NCBI GenBank assembly: GCA_032716605.1
Contig: CM064572.1
Coordinates: 44,598,563-44,662,562, forward strand
Source: Paralithodes platypus
Taxonomy: Eukaryota > Arthropoda > Malacostraca > Decapoda > Lithodidae
DNA length: 64,000 nt
Reading direction: 5' to 3'
Positions 10,871 through 20,888 of the stretch are shown piece by piece. The notes under the pieces were generated by a model. The model saw only the letters and a list, made by a program, of their open reading frames with translations. It did no database searches and had not been told where the DNA came from. Made by a program: the position numbers and the translations under genes. How positions within the stretch are numbered: position 1 is the stretch's first letter; each line of letters opens with the position of its first letter.

Positions 10871-12289
10871 CGGTGACCCTCCTTAAACGAACCTCCGAAA
10901 TGTTCATATCGGGTAAAGCAGTAATTATGGTGTTCAAGGAGGGATCTTTTAATGGTAAAGACTAGCTCAATCAACCCTCTGACTTCCAAAATTCCCTTTT
11001 GAGCCGAGTAAGATCATTTACTGATAACAAGAATTAACTGGTAAAGGGTATCATGATCCTCAAAGGGTTAATTCTCTGCCTAACGTATTGCAGAGCAAAT
11101 TGTAGCTGAACGCAGCCCAAATATTCATTTTAGCGAGCATGTGAAGACAAAATACAGTATGAAGTAATATAAAGAGTATCCGTAATGATCCCCTAAGTTG
11201 AACAAAAAGAAACAATAACAAAAATGAATAAATAAATAAGTTTATATACAAATTAATTAATTTACATGAAAATAAACAATAAACTTGATTTAACACATGA
11301 CAACCGTACTTTACACTTTACCACCGCGAAACCCAGTGTATTACTTAACGAAATGAGGCGAGATAAATTGATAGCTTGAAACACATGGGTGACTTCCATT
11401 CTCTTTCAATAATTAACACTCAGTTCCAACACGTTCGTTCAATGTAGGAGAGTCAGTAGGCCACACCCACACCACACACAGAGTTACCATATCAAGTCCG
11501 CTAGATAGTAGATAAATGCCGAATATCGCTAGTTTAATGGCACAATCTCTACAATATCGTGCTAATATGGCTCAGACGTACAGAATATCGCTAGAATTCA
11601 TGTTGCTAGATTTAGTTAGTTAACATAGGACTTCAGAGGCAATCAACCCTATTGGATTTTATAAAGCGAGCACACTTAGTCAAAAATAACGTCAGGATGG
11701 AGCCCCTTTTCGACAACTCCAGTCCCTTGTTGCTAGATGTAAAACTTGCCTCTAGATCGAAATAAATACCACTAGATCTAGCATGAAAGTAGCTATATTG
11801 GCACCACTGACCGCACATCTAAGAATACGGCTCCTACTTCCGGTGCCGACCTAGGTGAACCCATATATGGCCCGCTTTTATTTACGTCGGATTTCCAGCA
11901 ATTCTGACTTTAATGACATCTCAGTCGTAGTTTCTCACTTAATAAACTAATGCACGATCGAAAATACTAAACAATAATGCGGTTGAACTACTATAGGTAC
12001 TATAATTTCGGAATAAAATCGTACCACCAAATTCAAGATCGGAAAAACCTCGATCTGGGCAGCATGTTAACAGCTGCCGGCGCGGACGGTCGTGGTGTTG
12101 ATGTCCGTTTATATTGTGTTTGTGCGCGCGTGTGTGTGTGTGCTACGGCTGCTCTAATTGCGATGTGTGTTTCTTATGTGCTACCTGGAGACTACGGGGA
12201 TCGTCAGCTGGTCGATATTACGCGAAGGGAGCTAAAACAGGACCGCTGAATTGAGGTGAGGAGAGAGGGTGCCTGCTGGTGGTTATGCA
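10871..12289. other. unassigned spacer, no gene supported
   Basis: About 1.4 kb of mixed AT-rich sequence. A CAAAGGGTTAA fragment near 11070 resembles an F3 MITE end. A short GT repeat lies near 12125-12140. The 90-residue frame at 11977-12249 has no domain, no homologous copy in the window and an unconvincing composition. Confidence 0.4.
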
Positions 12290-12470
12290 CGGGGAGATGG
12301 GCCGTTTTTCTGGTCCCCTTTCTTCCTCATGCTTATCATCATTTGTTTTGAGATTTTCAAGATGTTTGCCCCATTAGTTTGGTGATTTTAAGACCTTTCG
12401 CCCCACTTCTTTGTCAACATTAAGACCTTTCGTGCCCTTTAGGGGTAGCATTCATGACAGGTAGAGCCGC
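12290..12470 (+). repeat. F1 repeat copy, 5' half
   Basis: Begins GGGGAGATGGGCCGTTTTTCTGG and runs through the CTTCCTCATG, TTTTGAGATTTT and TTTAAGACCTTTCG blocks of family F1. It diverges just before the GGCGAGCG core. Useful because it preserves the outer 5' end of the family. Confidence 0.75.
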
Positions 12471-13044
12471 CTTATTTACCAAGTTTCTTTATATTTTTGG
12501 CTATTCTGCAGAACAACAACTACTCGATTACGGGATTCCTGTCTCATGGATTTTTTTGTTTTGCTCTTACCTTACTCAGGGGACCTTACTGATGTGCGGA
12601 TAAGTGCTACTTTTCTTATTTTGTCAATTTGATTTTCACTCCCCTATAACATTATCAGAGTTATTTTTGTACAGCAAGTCCAGGACACTTTGTTTACATT
12701 CTAGCCTCCTTGGAGGCTCCTCCCCGATGTTTAGTAGCCAATCAGAGTGGAGCTTAACCTACAAGAAGTCGGTACATTTTTAATGGTACTTTCCTGTTAT
12801 CGACAGCCAAAGGTGAAGATTGCAGAGTAAACACCATAGACTTTATCCCATCAAATTTGTATAGTTTTAACTCCTTCAGACATAAATTATTATGTTCCAA
12901 TAAGTCCGAGGAGGCGGGAGCCCCGGGATCATTGCCACTGCCTCGCACTACACTCACAACAACACTGCGGCCGTTAGAATTATCGGAGGAGGCTGAGGTT
13001 GCCACCAACGGTTTTGTCGTAAGCTAACTTATCGGACTTACTGA
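12471..13044. repeat. segment duplicated at 15.66 kb, otherwise unassigned
   Basis: A block at about 12764-12845 (GGTACTTTCCTGTTATC, then GAAGATTGCAGAGTAAACACC and TAGACTT) recurs at about 15670-15740, so it belongs to the composite repeat filling 12.7-16.3 kb. The 84-residue minus-strand frame here shows no known motif. Confidence 0.5.
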
Positions 13045-13170
13045 GCTCCATATGACGCTAGTGCGTCATATAACTTATTAGAGAGGCATGGAGATAAGTC
13101 CATATGACGCGATCGCATCATATGAGTTTTTGGTTATAAGTTCCATATGACGCGATCGCGTCATATATGT
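13045..13170. repeat. three tandem palindromes, TATGACGCGATCGCGTCATA type
   Basis: Three palindromes occur at 13049-13071, 13101-13124 and 13144-13167. Each is a 20-24 base near-perfect inverted repeat with TATGACGC on one side and GCGTCATA (or GCATCATA) on the other. Spacers are about 30 and 20 bases. Function unknown. They could be cruciform-forming terminal sequence of a degraded element or protein-binding sites. Confidence 0.8.
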
Positions 13171-13184
13171 CGCAAGGAGTTAAT

Positions 13185-13275
13185 ACCTAATCAGCGGGGG
13201 TGTTGGGGCGGCAGCCCCCACCCATAATACTAGGATAGGTTAGGTAAGGTTGTTAGGTTAGGCTAATGGCCTTTC
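13185..13275 (+). repeat. GC-box plus AACCT repeat (family F2), copy 1
   Basis: Consists of CAGCGGGGGTGTTGGGGCGG, then CAGCCCCCACCC, TAATACTAGGATAGGTTAGG, a TTAGG-like tract and GGCTAATG. The same block occurs at 13540-13625, 14190-14280, 14705-14835 (inverted), 15845-15920 and 23562-23612. GGGGGC..GCCCCC can form a strong stem. Confidence 0.85.
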
Positions 13276-13539
13276 AAAGTTGACTAAATCGAGTAAACTC
13301 CTAGATTGTTGGGGTATCTGAATAATTACAATTAACAATGCAAATGCTAATAAAGAGTGCTTTCCGCACTTTCTAACAATAAAATACACACTTGCAATAC
13401 ATTAAAATACATAAAGAAAATAAAGAAAACCTAAAATAACAGGAGTAGTAGTTATGCAGAATTACCCCTCTCGGCCCTCCCACTGCCACTCGGTGGTGGA
13501 GTAGGGTATATTCCATAATACTGTGTTTTTTGCACTGTT
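13276..13539. other. spacer between F2 copies
   Basis: No gene. CCATAATACTGTGTTTTTTG near 13516 precedes F2 copy 2 and also precedes the copy at 23562, so the F2 unit extends upstream of its GC box. Confidence 0.5.
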
Positions 13540-13625
13540 ACCCAATCAGCGGGGGTGTGGGGGCGGCAGCCCCCACCCTTAATACTAGGATAGGTTAAGT
13601 AAGGTTGTTAGGTTAGGCTAATGTC
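13540..13625 (+). repeat. F2 repeat, copy 2
   Basis: Same order as copy 1: GCGGGGGTGTGGGGGCGG, CAGCCCCCACCC, TAATACTAGGATAGGTTA, TAAGGTTGTTAGGTTAGG. Confidence 0.85.
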
Positions 13626-14011
13626 TTTGTTACGCTTTTAACCCCTCATTTTCCCTGAACTTCATAGCCCTCCCCACTATCGGGCGGTGTGTCTTAAGAT
13701 CGTTGTATAATAGGGAAAACGGTTTCTCCGAGGGTTGTAATTATTTCCAAACACTATATATTGATGAAAACTAAGGGAAAAATAAAAAAATCCATGGGAA
13801 AATTGGTGACAGAAAAATTGAGTTTTTCCGGTGGTTTTACCCTAAATGGCCTTGTTTCCGTGCTCTTTTTCATGCATAAACAAGAGCCAGAGTGTAATAC
13901 AATTATGTAACCCTGAAAGGGCGTTAATTCAGCTTTCCAATGACAGCAGAACCATCCTCCTACGACCACGCGTTCTCTTGCAACGATCGTGTAAGACGAA
14001 GGAAATATCCC
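13626..14011. repeat. diverged composite-repeat segment
   Basis: The block at about 13690-13830 (AAGATCGTTGTATAATAGGG, then AACACTATATATTGATGAAA and ATGGGAAAATTGGTG) has diverged relatives at about 15298-15430 and 15955-16080. This shows that a larger unit was duplicated here. Non-coding. Confidence 0.55.
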
Positions 14012-15009
14012 TGATAATCTTCAAGGACACTACTTCCGCCTTATTAGAAACAATTTATTAGGGAAATTAGGGACCAATAGGCTCGCCATATTTTTCTCAT
14101 TATAGTCCGCATGGAGGAATTTAGTTATCGACACTTGATAAAACCCGATTTCACAGAAAAAATACACCAAAAATCTGTCAAAGATGTCAAATAGCGGGGG
14201 TGTGGGGGCAGAAGCCCCCACCCATAATACTAGGATAGGTTAGGTAAGGTTGTTAGGTTAGGCTAATGTCCTTTCAAAGGGGTATATGCTAGTAAACACT
14301 AGGATAGCCTATACCTGGTCAGAGGTAAGAAGAAGAAGAAGAAGAAGAGTCTTGCTGTAGTCTCCTTGAATGTTACCAAATCACAAAAATATGGTAATTT
14401 CTTGACATAATACCGTGTGTAGTGAGGGAGGGAGGGTGGATGTGTGTGGAGTAAACGCTAGTAGGCCCAATGGACCCGTGGCGAACGGTCAGAGCCCGAC
14501 CTCCGCCCACCGCTCGTCTCTCTCTCAGAGGCAATATTGCTCCAAAATTGCACACAGACTAAAGTCGGGCCCCGCTCTTTAGATAGGTGTTCTCTATACG
14601 GACTTAAGTTGGGCCCCGCTAATAAGGGGTTAAAATAGATGCTGATTCAATAATTCGGTAACATTCAAGGAGACTACAGCAGGACTCTTCTTCTTACCTC
14701 TGACCAGGTATAGGCTATCCTAGTGTTTACTAGCCTATACCCCTTTGAAAGGACATTAGCCTAACCTAACAACCTTACCTAACCTATCCTAGTATTATGG
14801 GAGGGGGCTGCCGCCCCCACACCCCCGCTATTTGACATCTTTGACAGATTTTTGGTGTATTTTTCTGTTAAATCGGGTTTTTTCAAGTGTCGATAACAAA
14901 ATTCCTCCATGCGGACTATAATGAGAAAAATATGGCGAGTCTATTGGTCCCTATTTTCCCTAATAAATTGTTTCTAATAAGGCGGATGTAGTGTCCTTGA
15001 AGATTATCA
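14012..15009. repeat. large inverted repeat, 366/353-base arms
   Basis: The left arm (14012-14377) and right arm (14657-15009) are reverse complements at high similarity, differing by scattered substitutions and short indels such as extra AAG units on the left. The loop is 279 bases. Each arm carries an F2 GC box plus AACCT tract. The arms pair over sequence starting TGATAATCTTCAAGGACACT and ending CTCCTTGAATGTTACC. Transcribed from either strand this would make a ~350-bp hairpin RNA. No transposase and no conserved terminal motif was found. Confidence 0.88.
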
Positions 15010-15740
15010 AACAAAATTGGGGAAGGATGTAGTTACCGGGTGTACCACTACCGACATACAACATAAATAATCTATATACTTATAATAAATTAAATACTTA
15101 TAAATCTATAATACTAAGTTAGGTTAGGTTAGGTTGTTTGGTTAGGGTAATGTATTTTTGTATCCAAAGTCAGTCAAAATAGACAGGAACATGATGGTGA
15201 GCGTCCGCGTAGTCTAAACAAGACGGACGGTACACCCGGTAACTACATTCTTGCCCAAAATTGTATATATACTCTGAAAATTACTTACATCTGAGTGTTT
15301 TAAGATCGTTGGATAATGGGAGAAGTAAACATTTCCAGGGATTGTAACTAATATCAACTATTGTATAATGATGAAAACTACCTAAAACCAAAAAGAAAAA
15401 TCATGGGAAAATTAGTGGTAATTTCGGTTATATTTTCCGGAATCTATATGCTCCAAAGTTCATATGAGAATTTGTTTTAACCCTCTGCAAAACCTAATAA
15501 AAAAGTATGGTACCGGTACTAAAATGTATTTTTCGTAACAAGGTTGTCAATACGGTACTTCCAGATTTTGACAGCTAGTAAAGATTATATGAAAATGGGT
15601 TTTAACACTCGGAAAAACCTAATGTAAAAGTATGCTACTAATATGTAATTTTCGTAACAAGGTTGTCAATACGGTACTTTCCTGTTATCAACGTACAATC
15701 AACGCTGAAGATTGCAGAGTAAACACCGTAGACTTCATCG
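15010..15740. repeat. composite repeat with a ~122-base tandem duplication
   Basis: About 15490-15565 and 15613-15684 are duplicates (AAAAACCTAAT, AAAAGTATG, then TTTTCGTAACAAGGTTGTCA and ATACGGTACTT). A TTAGG-like tract lies at 15117-15140. TGTAGTTACCGGGTGTACC near 15028 and its inverted form GGTACACCCGGTAACTAC near 15230 bracket ~200 bases, suggesting a small inverted-repeat element at about 15028-15250. Confidence 0.6.
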
Positions 15741-15751
15741 TTTTTTTTTTT

Positions 15752-15800
<49 letters not shown>

Positions 15801-15830
15801 CCCGACATCCAATTTTTTTTTTTTTTTTTT
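15741..15830. repeat. poly(T) tract, ~90 bases
   Basis: T runs with single interruptions (a C at 15764 and CCCGACATCCAA at about 15801). It could be the poly(A) tail of one or more old minus-strand insertions. Confidence 0.9.
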
Positions 15831-15844
15831 ACTAATGGATTAGT

Positions 15845-16260
15845 ACCCAACCAGTGGGGGTGAGGGGGCGGCAGCCCCCACCCATAATACTAGGATAGGT
15901 TAGGTTAGGCTAATGTCTTCAAATCGCTATTGGAGGGGGGGGGGGGGGGCGTCTTTCCATGATCGATAATTGGGAAAATATGTTTTCCCGAGATTTCTAA
16001 TTAATTACAAACACTATATATTGATGCAAATTAACACAAAACACAGACAAAAACAATCGGAAAATTTGTGGTATTAAAATAAATATTTTCCCGAAGTTCC
16101 TCCATGCAGGCTATGAGAAAAATATGGCAAGTCTATAGGTCCCAATTTGTTTCTAATTTTTTCTAATAGTGCGGCGAAAGACGTCTGTAATGATATCCAT
16201 TTTTCTACCGAAAAATGTACAAATTAATCTCGAAGGAGCATCTAATTTATGTTCGGTTAT
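15845..16260 (+). repeat. F2 copy and third copy of the hairpin-arm sequence
   Basis: F2 block at 15845-15920, then a diverged 'ATGATCGATAATTGGGAAAA' block. At about 16100-16180, CCTCCATGCAGGCTATGAG..AAAAATATGGC..AGTCTATAGG matches the arms of the 14.0-15.0 kb inverted repeat in the right-arm orientation. A short F1 fragment (CATTTTTCTACCGAAAAATG) sits at about 16200-16219. Confidence 0.65.
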
Positions 16261-16604
16261 ACTGATAATTTGGACCGACAGTTAGCCCATCGATCTTTTT
16301 AGGCCTAATAGGTCCGGTAGAGCATATACATCATTGCTATGTATGTCATTAAGAGCTGAAGTGTATTATAGGGGAGAAACAAATATAACGCTAGAATACT
16401 AAAATACGCACCACAGCGTAATCTTAATGGGTGATAGCAAAGTAACATACAAATTAAGATTTTTTCGCATAGGTTTAAACTTCCAGAAATTAATGGGTAA
16501 AAAATACGATGATTTTTGTATTATAATTGGGGCGCCTGCAAAGCGTCAAAACTATTCCAAGGGTGTCAGCCCTATCAATACATCAAAAACCCAATCTTTT
16601 CAAA
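16261..16604. other. unassigned AT-rich spacer
   Basis: No recognisable gene or repeat. The 93-residue frame at 16427 runs into the adjacent poly(T) and is not credible. Confidence 0.4.
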
Positions 16605-16609
16605 GCATA

Positions 16610-16651
<42 letters not shown>

Positions 16652-16891
16652 GACCTCCGTCTACGTATTGTGAAAAACCTGTTATCCTCCGGCAAATTGT
16701 GGGGTTGAATGAGTGAAGGGGGGGACAGTGAATGAAGGAGGATGCATGTTTTTCATAATACGTGTTGCTAGCCCCAAACGCGCGAGCAACTGTGGCTTTC
16801 AACCATCCGAAACATCCCCTTTTATTAATGTGCATCACACATGTTACATACAAATAAAGTTTATGTTTTGTTTTACCCTACTGTGGAAAGA

Positions 16892-17380
16892 CTACGGATA
16901 CACCACTCCTGCCGGGGCCTCACGCAGTGGCATGACCCAGTCCTGTCGAACTGAGCTCATGACGCTGGTGGCATTGCCCCGGAGGATAGCCATCCCTAGT
17001 CTTTGCTTGAGCCAGAGGGTTTCCCGGGGTTCTCCTGAAACTTCTCTGATTTTACGGCCTATTTCATTCACCATCTTAAGGGTGGTAGGGCCGAAGACTC
17101 CTGAAGTTTCGAATGCCAGGGGCTCGAACTGATGAATTCTGGCGATGGCTTGATATTTTTCTCGCTTTTTATTTTCTGCTATCCGGGCGGCTTCACCTGC
17201 TTCGTCGGCGTTTCTGGCGGCGTTGGTTGTGGAGAAAGTGTCAACACATGTGGCATCCCACACGAGGCACCAGCCATTCTTGTAAGGGAAAGTGGTCATC
17301 CCATCTGGCCGTTTGCCGTCTTCTCTGTGAAGTCCATGTGGTTCGAGGATTGATGCACAGTTAGCACTCTGCAGGGCCCG
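16892..17380 (-). pseudogene. LINE restriction-like endonuclease domain (frameshifted)
   Basis: In the frame ending at TAG 16892-16894, translation from about 17380 gives a stretch with LEPHGL, KRPDGMT and, about 12 residues on, LVWDATCVDTF. RPD plus W-D fits the PD-(D/E)XK fold of restriction-like endonucleases that nick target DNA in early LINEs. A downstream KKREKY block and an FETSGVFGP block complete the usual C-terminus. The first ATG (17299) lies between the two motifs and would drop the catalytic Asp of RPD, so I extend the domain upstream of it. It is joined to the rest of the protein only across a frameshift near 17390. Confidence 0.8.
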
Positions 17381-17382
17381 TT

Positions 17383-17646
17383 TTATGACATCTTTAGTGC
17401 AGAGTGTCTTGGCAGGCGGCCTGCGTTGTAATTACATGACAAGGCATGGTGACCTTGAGCATCCATCCTCCCATCACACTTGCAAGTGTGTGGGTGACAA
17501 ACTGCCGCACCCACTCTGAGCGCGATGGCGACCCGGAGCGCTTCAGCATCCAAGTGAGTTCCAAGAGGTGGGATGGGGATGTAACCACAAGCCACTCTCC
17601 GAACGGGCGGCTGCCTGGAGGCGTGCTTTTGCAACCTGGTCTGCAT
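17383..17646 (-). pseudogene. LINE C-terminal region with zinc knuckle (frameshifted)
   Basis: Continues the protein of 17543-19927 in another frame. A CKCDGRMDAQGHHALSC segment has the C-x-C..H-x-x-x-C spacing of the zinc knuckle found between reverse transcriptase and endonuclease in R2-type LINEs. It is followed by the GRLPRH block common to those elements. Its stop is again caused by a one-base shift: the next part of the domain continues in the frame of 16892-17299. The listed ATG has no meaning as a start. Confidence 0.8.
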
Positions 17647-19927
17647 TGGTTAGGAGATTTTCTTGAGTTTTCTTCACCGAGATGGTATCCCCCGCTTTCT
17701 GCTTGCTCCTGGAGGTACCCTGAGGCTCCTCCTCTACTCCTGTACTTCCCTTCCAGGTGTTAATCGCTGCTGTTACGTCCCCATTAAGAGTCATTCCGGG
17801 TTTAGAATAAAGGATGGACAATACGAGGTCGTTGGTCGCGATGAGGGAAGAGATAAAGGCTGGGGAGGCAATATCCGAGGCTCTCCGTATGCCCAAGCCC
17901 CCGAGGCGGACAGGAAGGGTGGCTTGTGTCCAGGCCCGTTCTTTAAATTCCACGTTGGTGATGCTGGTCACTGCTTCTCGGATTATGCTGTCTAATTCTT
18001 GGAGGCCGCCATTGTTCGTGTAAGTCATCGATGTGAGCAGGAGGTATTGGAGTTTTGGGATGGAGAAACAGTTCTTGAGCAGGGCCAGAGCTGAGTGGGC
18101 ATCGATGTGTATCAGGCGACTCACGAGACGTTGAAGCTCCTCCTTTTTAACTTGAAGTGCTGGTGGGATTGCTGCCAGAGTTAGTGGGGAACCTAATAGG
18201 GTTTGCTGGTGCTCCTGAAGGATCTTTACATCTGGCAATATGTTTCGGAACAGGGCCTGGGTCTCTTCTCCTTGTTCACGTGTGTGGTTGAGGAGAACAA
18301 GTTCACATTTGGTGTCATTTATCACTAGCCCGGCCTGGCCGAGGTCAGTTATGATGTTATTTAGGTCGGTTAGAACGTTCTCTACTGACCCACCCAAGGT
18401 TGCATCGTCCAGGTACCATACATTCAGCTCTGACCTTACTTTGTTAGCTGCTGCATCCATCCCTATTGAGAAAAGAGCAGGACCACCTGGATCTCCCTGC
18501 TGTAACCCGGTCTCTGATGGGATTACCGTCTCGCCAAAAATCAGGATTGAAGGTTTGGAATAAGCCTGCCAAAGTAGGGGGTACAGAGTGGGGATGTGTT
18601 CTTGAGCTGCACGGAGGAAGACATCCCTGCGAATGCTGTTGAATGCGTTCCGCTTGTCAATCTTTAGAAGCACTCGTTTTTCTTGGGCTTGGCTGAGGTA
18701 GGTGCGGGTTGCGTGTACAGCAGCGTCACACCCCCCTGGAGTTCCGAAACCTAGTTGAACTGGTCTTAAGTGTTGACCTAGGCCATTCGAGAGTGGTTTC
18801 AAACCCACCTTTGTGGCAAGGCGGCGGAAGGTGTTCCCTACTGCTATTGGGCGCACACCGCCATCTTTTTTTGCCAGTGCACAGAGTGATGCCCAAAAAA
18901 ATAGGGGTGTGGCACAGTCGGGTACTTCCCCTCTTAAAACCATGTTGATGAATTTGGTGAGGGTTTCCAAGAGTGCCTCCCCAGCAGCTCCTGATCCCTG
19001 ACCCAAGAGGCCTTTGAGGTGGGCGGGTCGGATTCCATCTGGGCCCGCGGCTGAGCCTGCTTGGAATGAAGTCACTGCGGCGACCACCTGCTCCTTCGTG
19101 ACAATTAAAGGTTGGCGCATCTGGTCATTTTGGGCAGGGGGGAGGTTTAGGTCCCTAGGTGTAGGTGGGTGCTTTTCTTGTAGGGCTTCAACAACTTCGG
19201 TGCCTTGACCAGCAAAACCTTCTGAAGAGGACAACAGTCTGACGGCCCCTTTGATGTCACTATCCGCCAGCTTCGCCGCGACCCTCTTACGTAGCTGTTC
19301 AGCCTCTTCCTCTTCCTTGTCCTGGTGCTTCTGGGCCCTGTTTGGTTGCTGTTCGGGGGGTTCCACCAGTTTGTTTCCATCCATATACTGTGCTACTTGA
19401 CGTTTCACTCTGGTGGCTAGTGAAACCTGAAGATGGTCTTGTATGTTGGTTCTGGGTGGTTTTCGGAGGGCCCCATAGGAAAAACCCAGGAGCCGTGCCC
19501 ATGCGAGGGGTGTCTTGAGCTGTAGGGCCTGCTTTATGATGGTTGTAAGGGCCTCCGCCACTTGGATTCTGGCTCCTTTAGGTACCCGGGCAAGGACCTG
19601 GATCCGCGCTTTCCATTTGGTCACCAGTTGGGTCAAGTCGGCGACCGGTGTTGCCGGTGTTGCCCCGGTTGGCTCTGCAGTGGGCCCTGGGCATGCGAGA
19701 CATTTCCAGTTTGGTTGTTCTCCTGATGTTTTCTTTGTCAGCTTAGCACAAGATAAATGAATAGATCTAAGACAGCCGGAACATTTTCGCGAATTCTTTC
19801 TTGCATTGGTTGTTCCGCACTTAAGACACTTAGTATCTGCTAGGCCATAGTCTTCCAAGATTATCCGTTCCTCTGCCTCTACCAAGCCGTCCTCCTGATC
19901 TTCCCGTGGTGCTTCCATCTCTACCAT
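17543..19927 (-). CDS. LINE protein: PHD-like zinc finger and reverse transcriptase
   Basis: 794-residue frame. Residues 34-79 place Cys/His as C34-C37-C49-C52-H57-C60-C76-C79, a C4HC3 PHD-like finger that may bind chromatin or nucleic acid. An acidic Lys/Glu linker (~195-225) precedes the reverse transcriptase: GPDGIRP at 295-301, RPIAVGN at 359-365, QLGFGTPGG at 391-399, KIDKRNAFNSIRRD at 422-435 (first Asp at 424), GLQQGDPGGP at 474-483 and YLDDATLGG at 505-513 (catalytic Asp pair). The YLDD box replaces the YADD usual in this window. The start ATG at 19925-19927 is followed by an acidic N-terminus and looks natural. After about residue 770 the frame leaves the family sequence because of an indel near 17610. 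Confidence 0.9.
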   Translation of the reverse strand: MVEMEAPREDQEDGLVEAEERIILEDYGLADTKCLKCGTTNARKNSRKCSGCLRSIHLSCAKLTKKTSGEQPNWKCLACPGPTAEPTGATPATPVADLTQLVTKWKARIQVLARVPKGARIQVAEALTTIIKQALQLKTPLAWARLLGFSYGALRKPPRTNIQDHLQVSLATRVKRQVAQYMDGNKLVEPPEQQPNRAQKHQDKEEEEAEQLRKRVAAKLADSDIKGAVRLLSSSEGFAGQGTEVVEALQEKHPPTPRDLNLPPAQNDQMRQPLIVTKEQVVAAVTSFQAGSAAGPDGIRPAHLKGLLGQGSGAAGEALLETLTKFINMVLRGEVPDCATPLFFWASLCALAKKDGGVRPIAVGNTFRRLATKVGLKPLSNGLGQHLRPVQLGFGTPGGCDAAVHATRTYLSQAQEKRVLLKIDKRNAFNSIRRDVFLRAAQEHIPTLYPLLWQAYSKPSILIFGETVIPSETGLQQGDPGGPALFSIGMDAAANKVRSELNVWYLDDATLGGSVENVLTDLNNIITDLGQAGLVINDTKCELVLLNHTREQGEETQALFRNILPDVKILQEHQQTLLGSPLTLAAIPPALQVKKEELQRLVSRLIHIDAHSALALLKNCFSIPKLQYLLLTSMTYTNNGGLQELDSIIREAVTSITNVEFKERAWTQATLPVRLGGLGIRRASDIASPAFISSLIATNDLVLSILYSKPGMTLNGDVTAAINTWKGSTGVEEEPQGTSRSKQKAGDTISVKKTQENLLTNADQVAKARLQAAARSESGLWLHPHPTSWNSLGC

Positions 19928-20425
19928 GTCTCCCTTGTTTCAGAAACCCCGGGAAATCTCTCCTGGCACATATCTAGATTATTGCTGTTGTTATTAATGT
20001 ATAATTGGCTGGATGCATAACAATTCACTTATCATAGTCAACCTTTCTGATGGGATATGTAAAAAAAAAAAAAAAAAGAAAAAAAAAAAAAAAAAAAAAA
20101 AGACATATCATAGTCAACCTTTCTGATGGGCAATTGGCCTGCTTCTCCTAAAGCTAAGTGGTTAAATGTATAAATCCTCGGCATTGGGCACCGGTACAAC
20201 TAAAAGATCTAACTGATTGAAGGGAAGCACGCCAATTATATCCTATGATTACTTACACTGGCGACGCCACCCTGATGTTGAGTATTAATAAATGCTTAGG
20301 ATATTAATAATGCTGTCAACATCAAGATAGGGAGAGAGCCAGAGAGTGAGCAAGAGCCAGGATCTGAGTGGTTAACCGGATCTAGGGCAGCAGTTATAGA
20401 AAAATTATTAAATTGTACAAAATGT
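19928..20425. other. spacer with poly(A) tract
   Basis: Contains A-rich runs at 20060-20101 bracketed by two near-identical CATAGTCAACCTTTCTGATGGG segments (about 20033 and 20109), a short direct repeat that could be a target-site duplication around an A-tail. No gene. Confidence 0.55.
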
Positions 20426-20819
20426 TAAGAGAGAGAGAGAGAGAGAGAGAGAGCAGGGGCGGGGGCGAGGGAGAAAGAAAGCGAGCTGGAGAGGGGGCTG
20501 GCCTGGTTGGGTATGAAAGATGTTAGAGGAAAACAAATAACTAAAATGATAAAAAGCGATCTGAAGTTATAGATAACCAAAACAATAATAGCAATGAGGC
20601 GGTTAAGTGCGGTGATTGAAAGTGGATGGAAAGATGTTAAGGATAAAAAGGAGAGAGAGAGAGAGCTGGAGAGGGGGCTGGCCTGGTTGGGTATGGAAGA
20701 TGTTAGAGGAAAACAAATAACTAAAATGATAAAAAGCGATCTGAAGTTATAGATAACCAAAAAAATAATAGCAATGAGGCGGTTAAGTGCGGTGATTGAA
20801 AGTGGATGGAAAGATGTTA

Positions 20820-20885
<66 letters not shown>
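20426..20885. repeat. (GA)n with 182-base tandem duplication
   Basis: GAGCTGGAGAGGGGGCTGGC and the following ~170 bases occur twice (starting about 20482 and 20664) with very few differences. GA runs lie on either side and between, ending with a ~63-base (GA)n at about 20822-20884. Recent slippage or unequal exchange anchored on (GA)n is likely. Confidence 0.9.

Positions 20886-20888
<3 letters not shown>

Larger units (their letters stand above)
16605..19927 (-). mobile_element. restriction-like-endonuclease LINE (PHD finger, YLDD reverse transcriptase)
   Basis: Minus-strand non-LTR retrotransposon. Protein order is PHD-like finger, reverse transcriptase, CCHC-type knuckle, restriction-like endonuclease. 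The coding region is 19927 down to 16892 with two frameshifts (near 17610 and 17390). A run of T at 16611-16645 on the plus strand lies where a minus-strand poly(A) tail would be, and TTTATT near 16818 could be its poly(A) signal, so the element may end there. The endonuclease lies after the reverse transcriptase, and no N-terminal AP-type endonuclease exists, as in R2/NeSL/CRE-type early LINEs. Exact clade is not assignable by eye. Confidence 0.82.

Noticed and set aside
11977..12249. 90-residue plus-strand frame
   Set aside because: Includes a GT microsatellite, has no motif and no paralogue.
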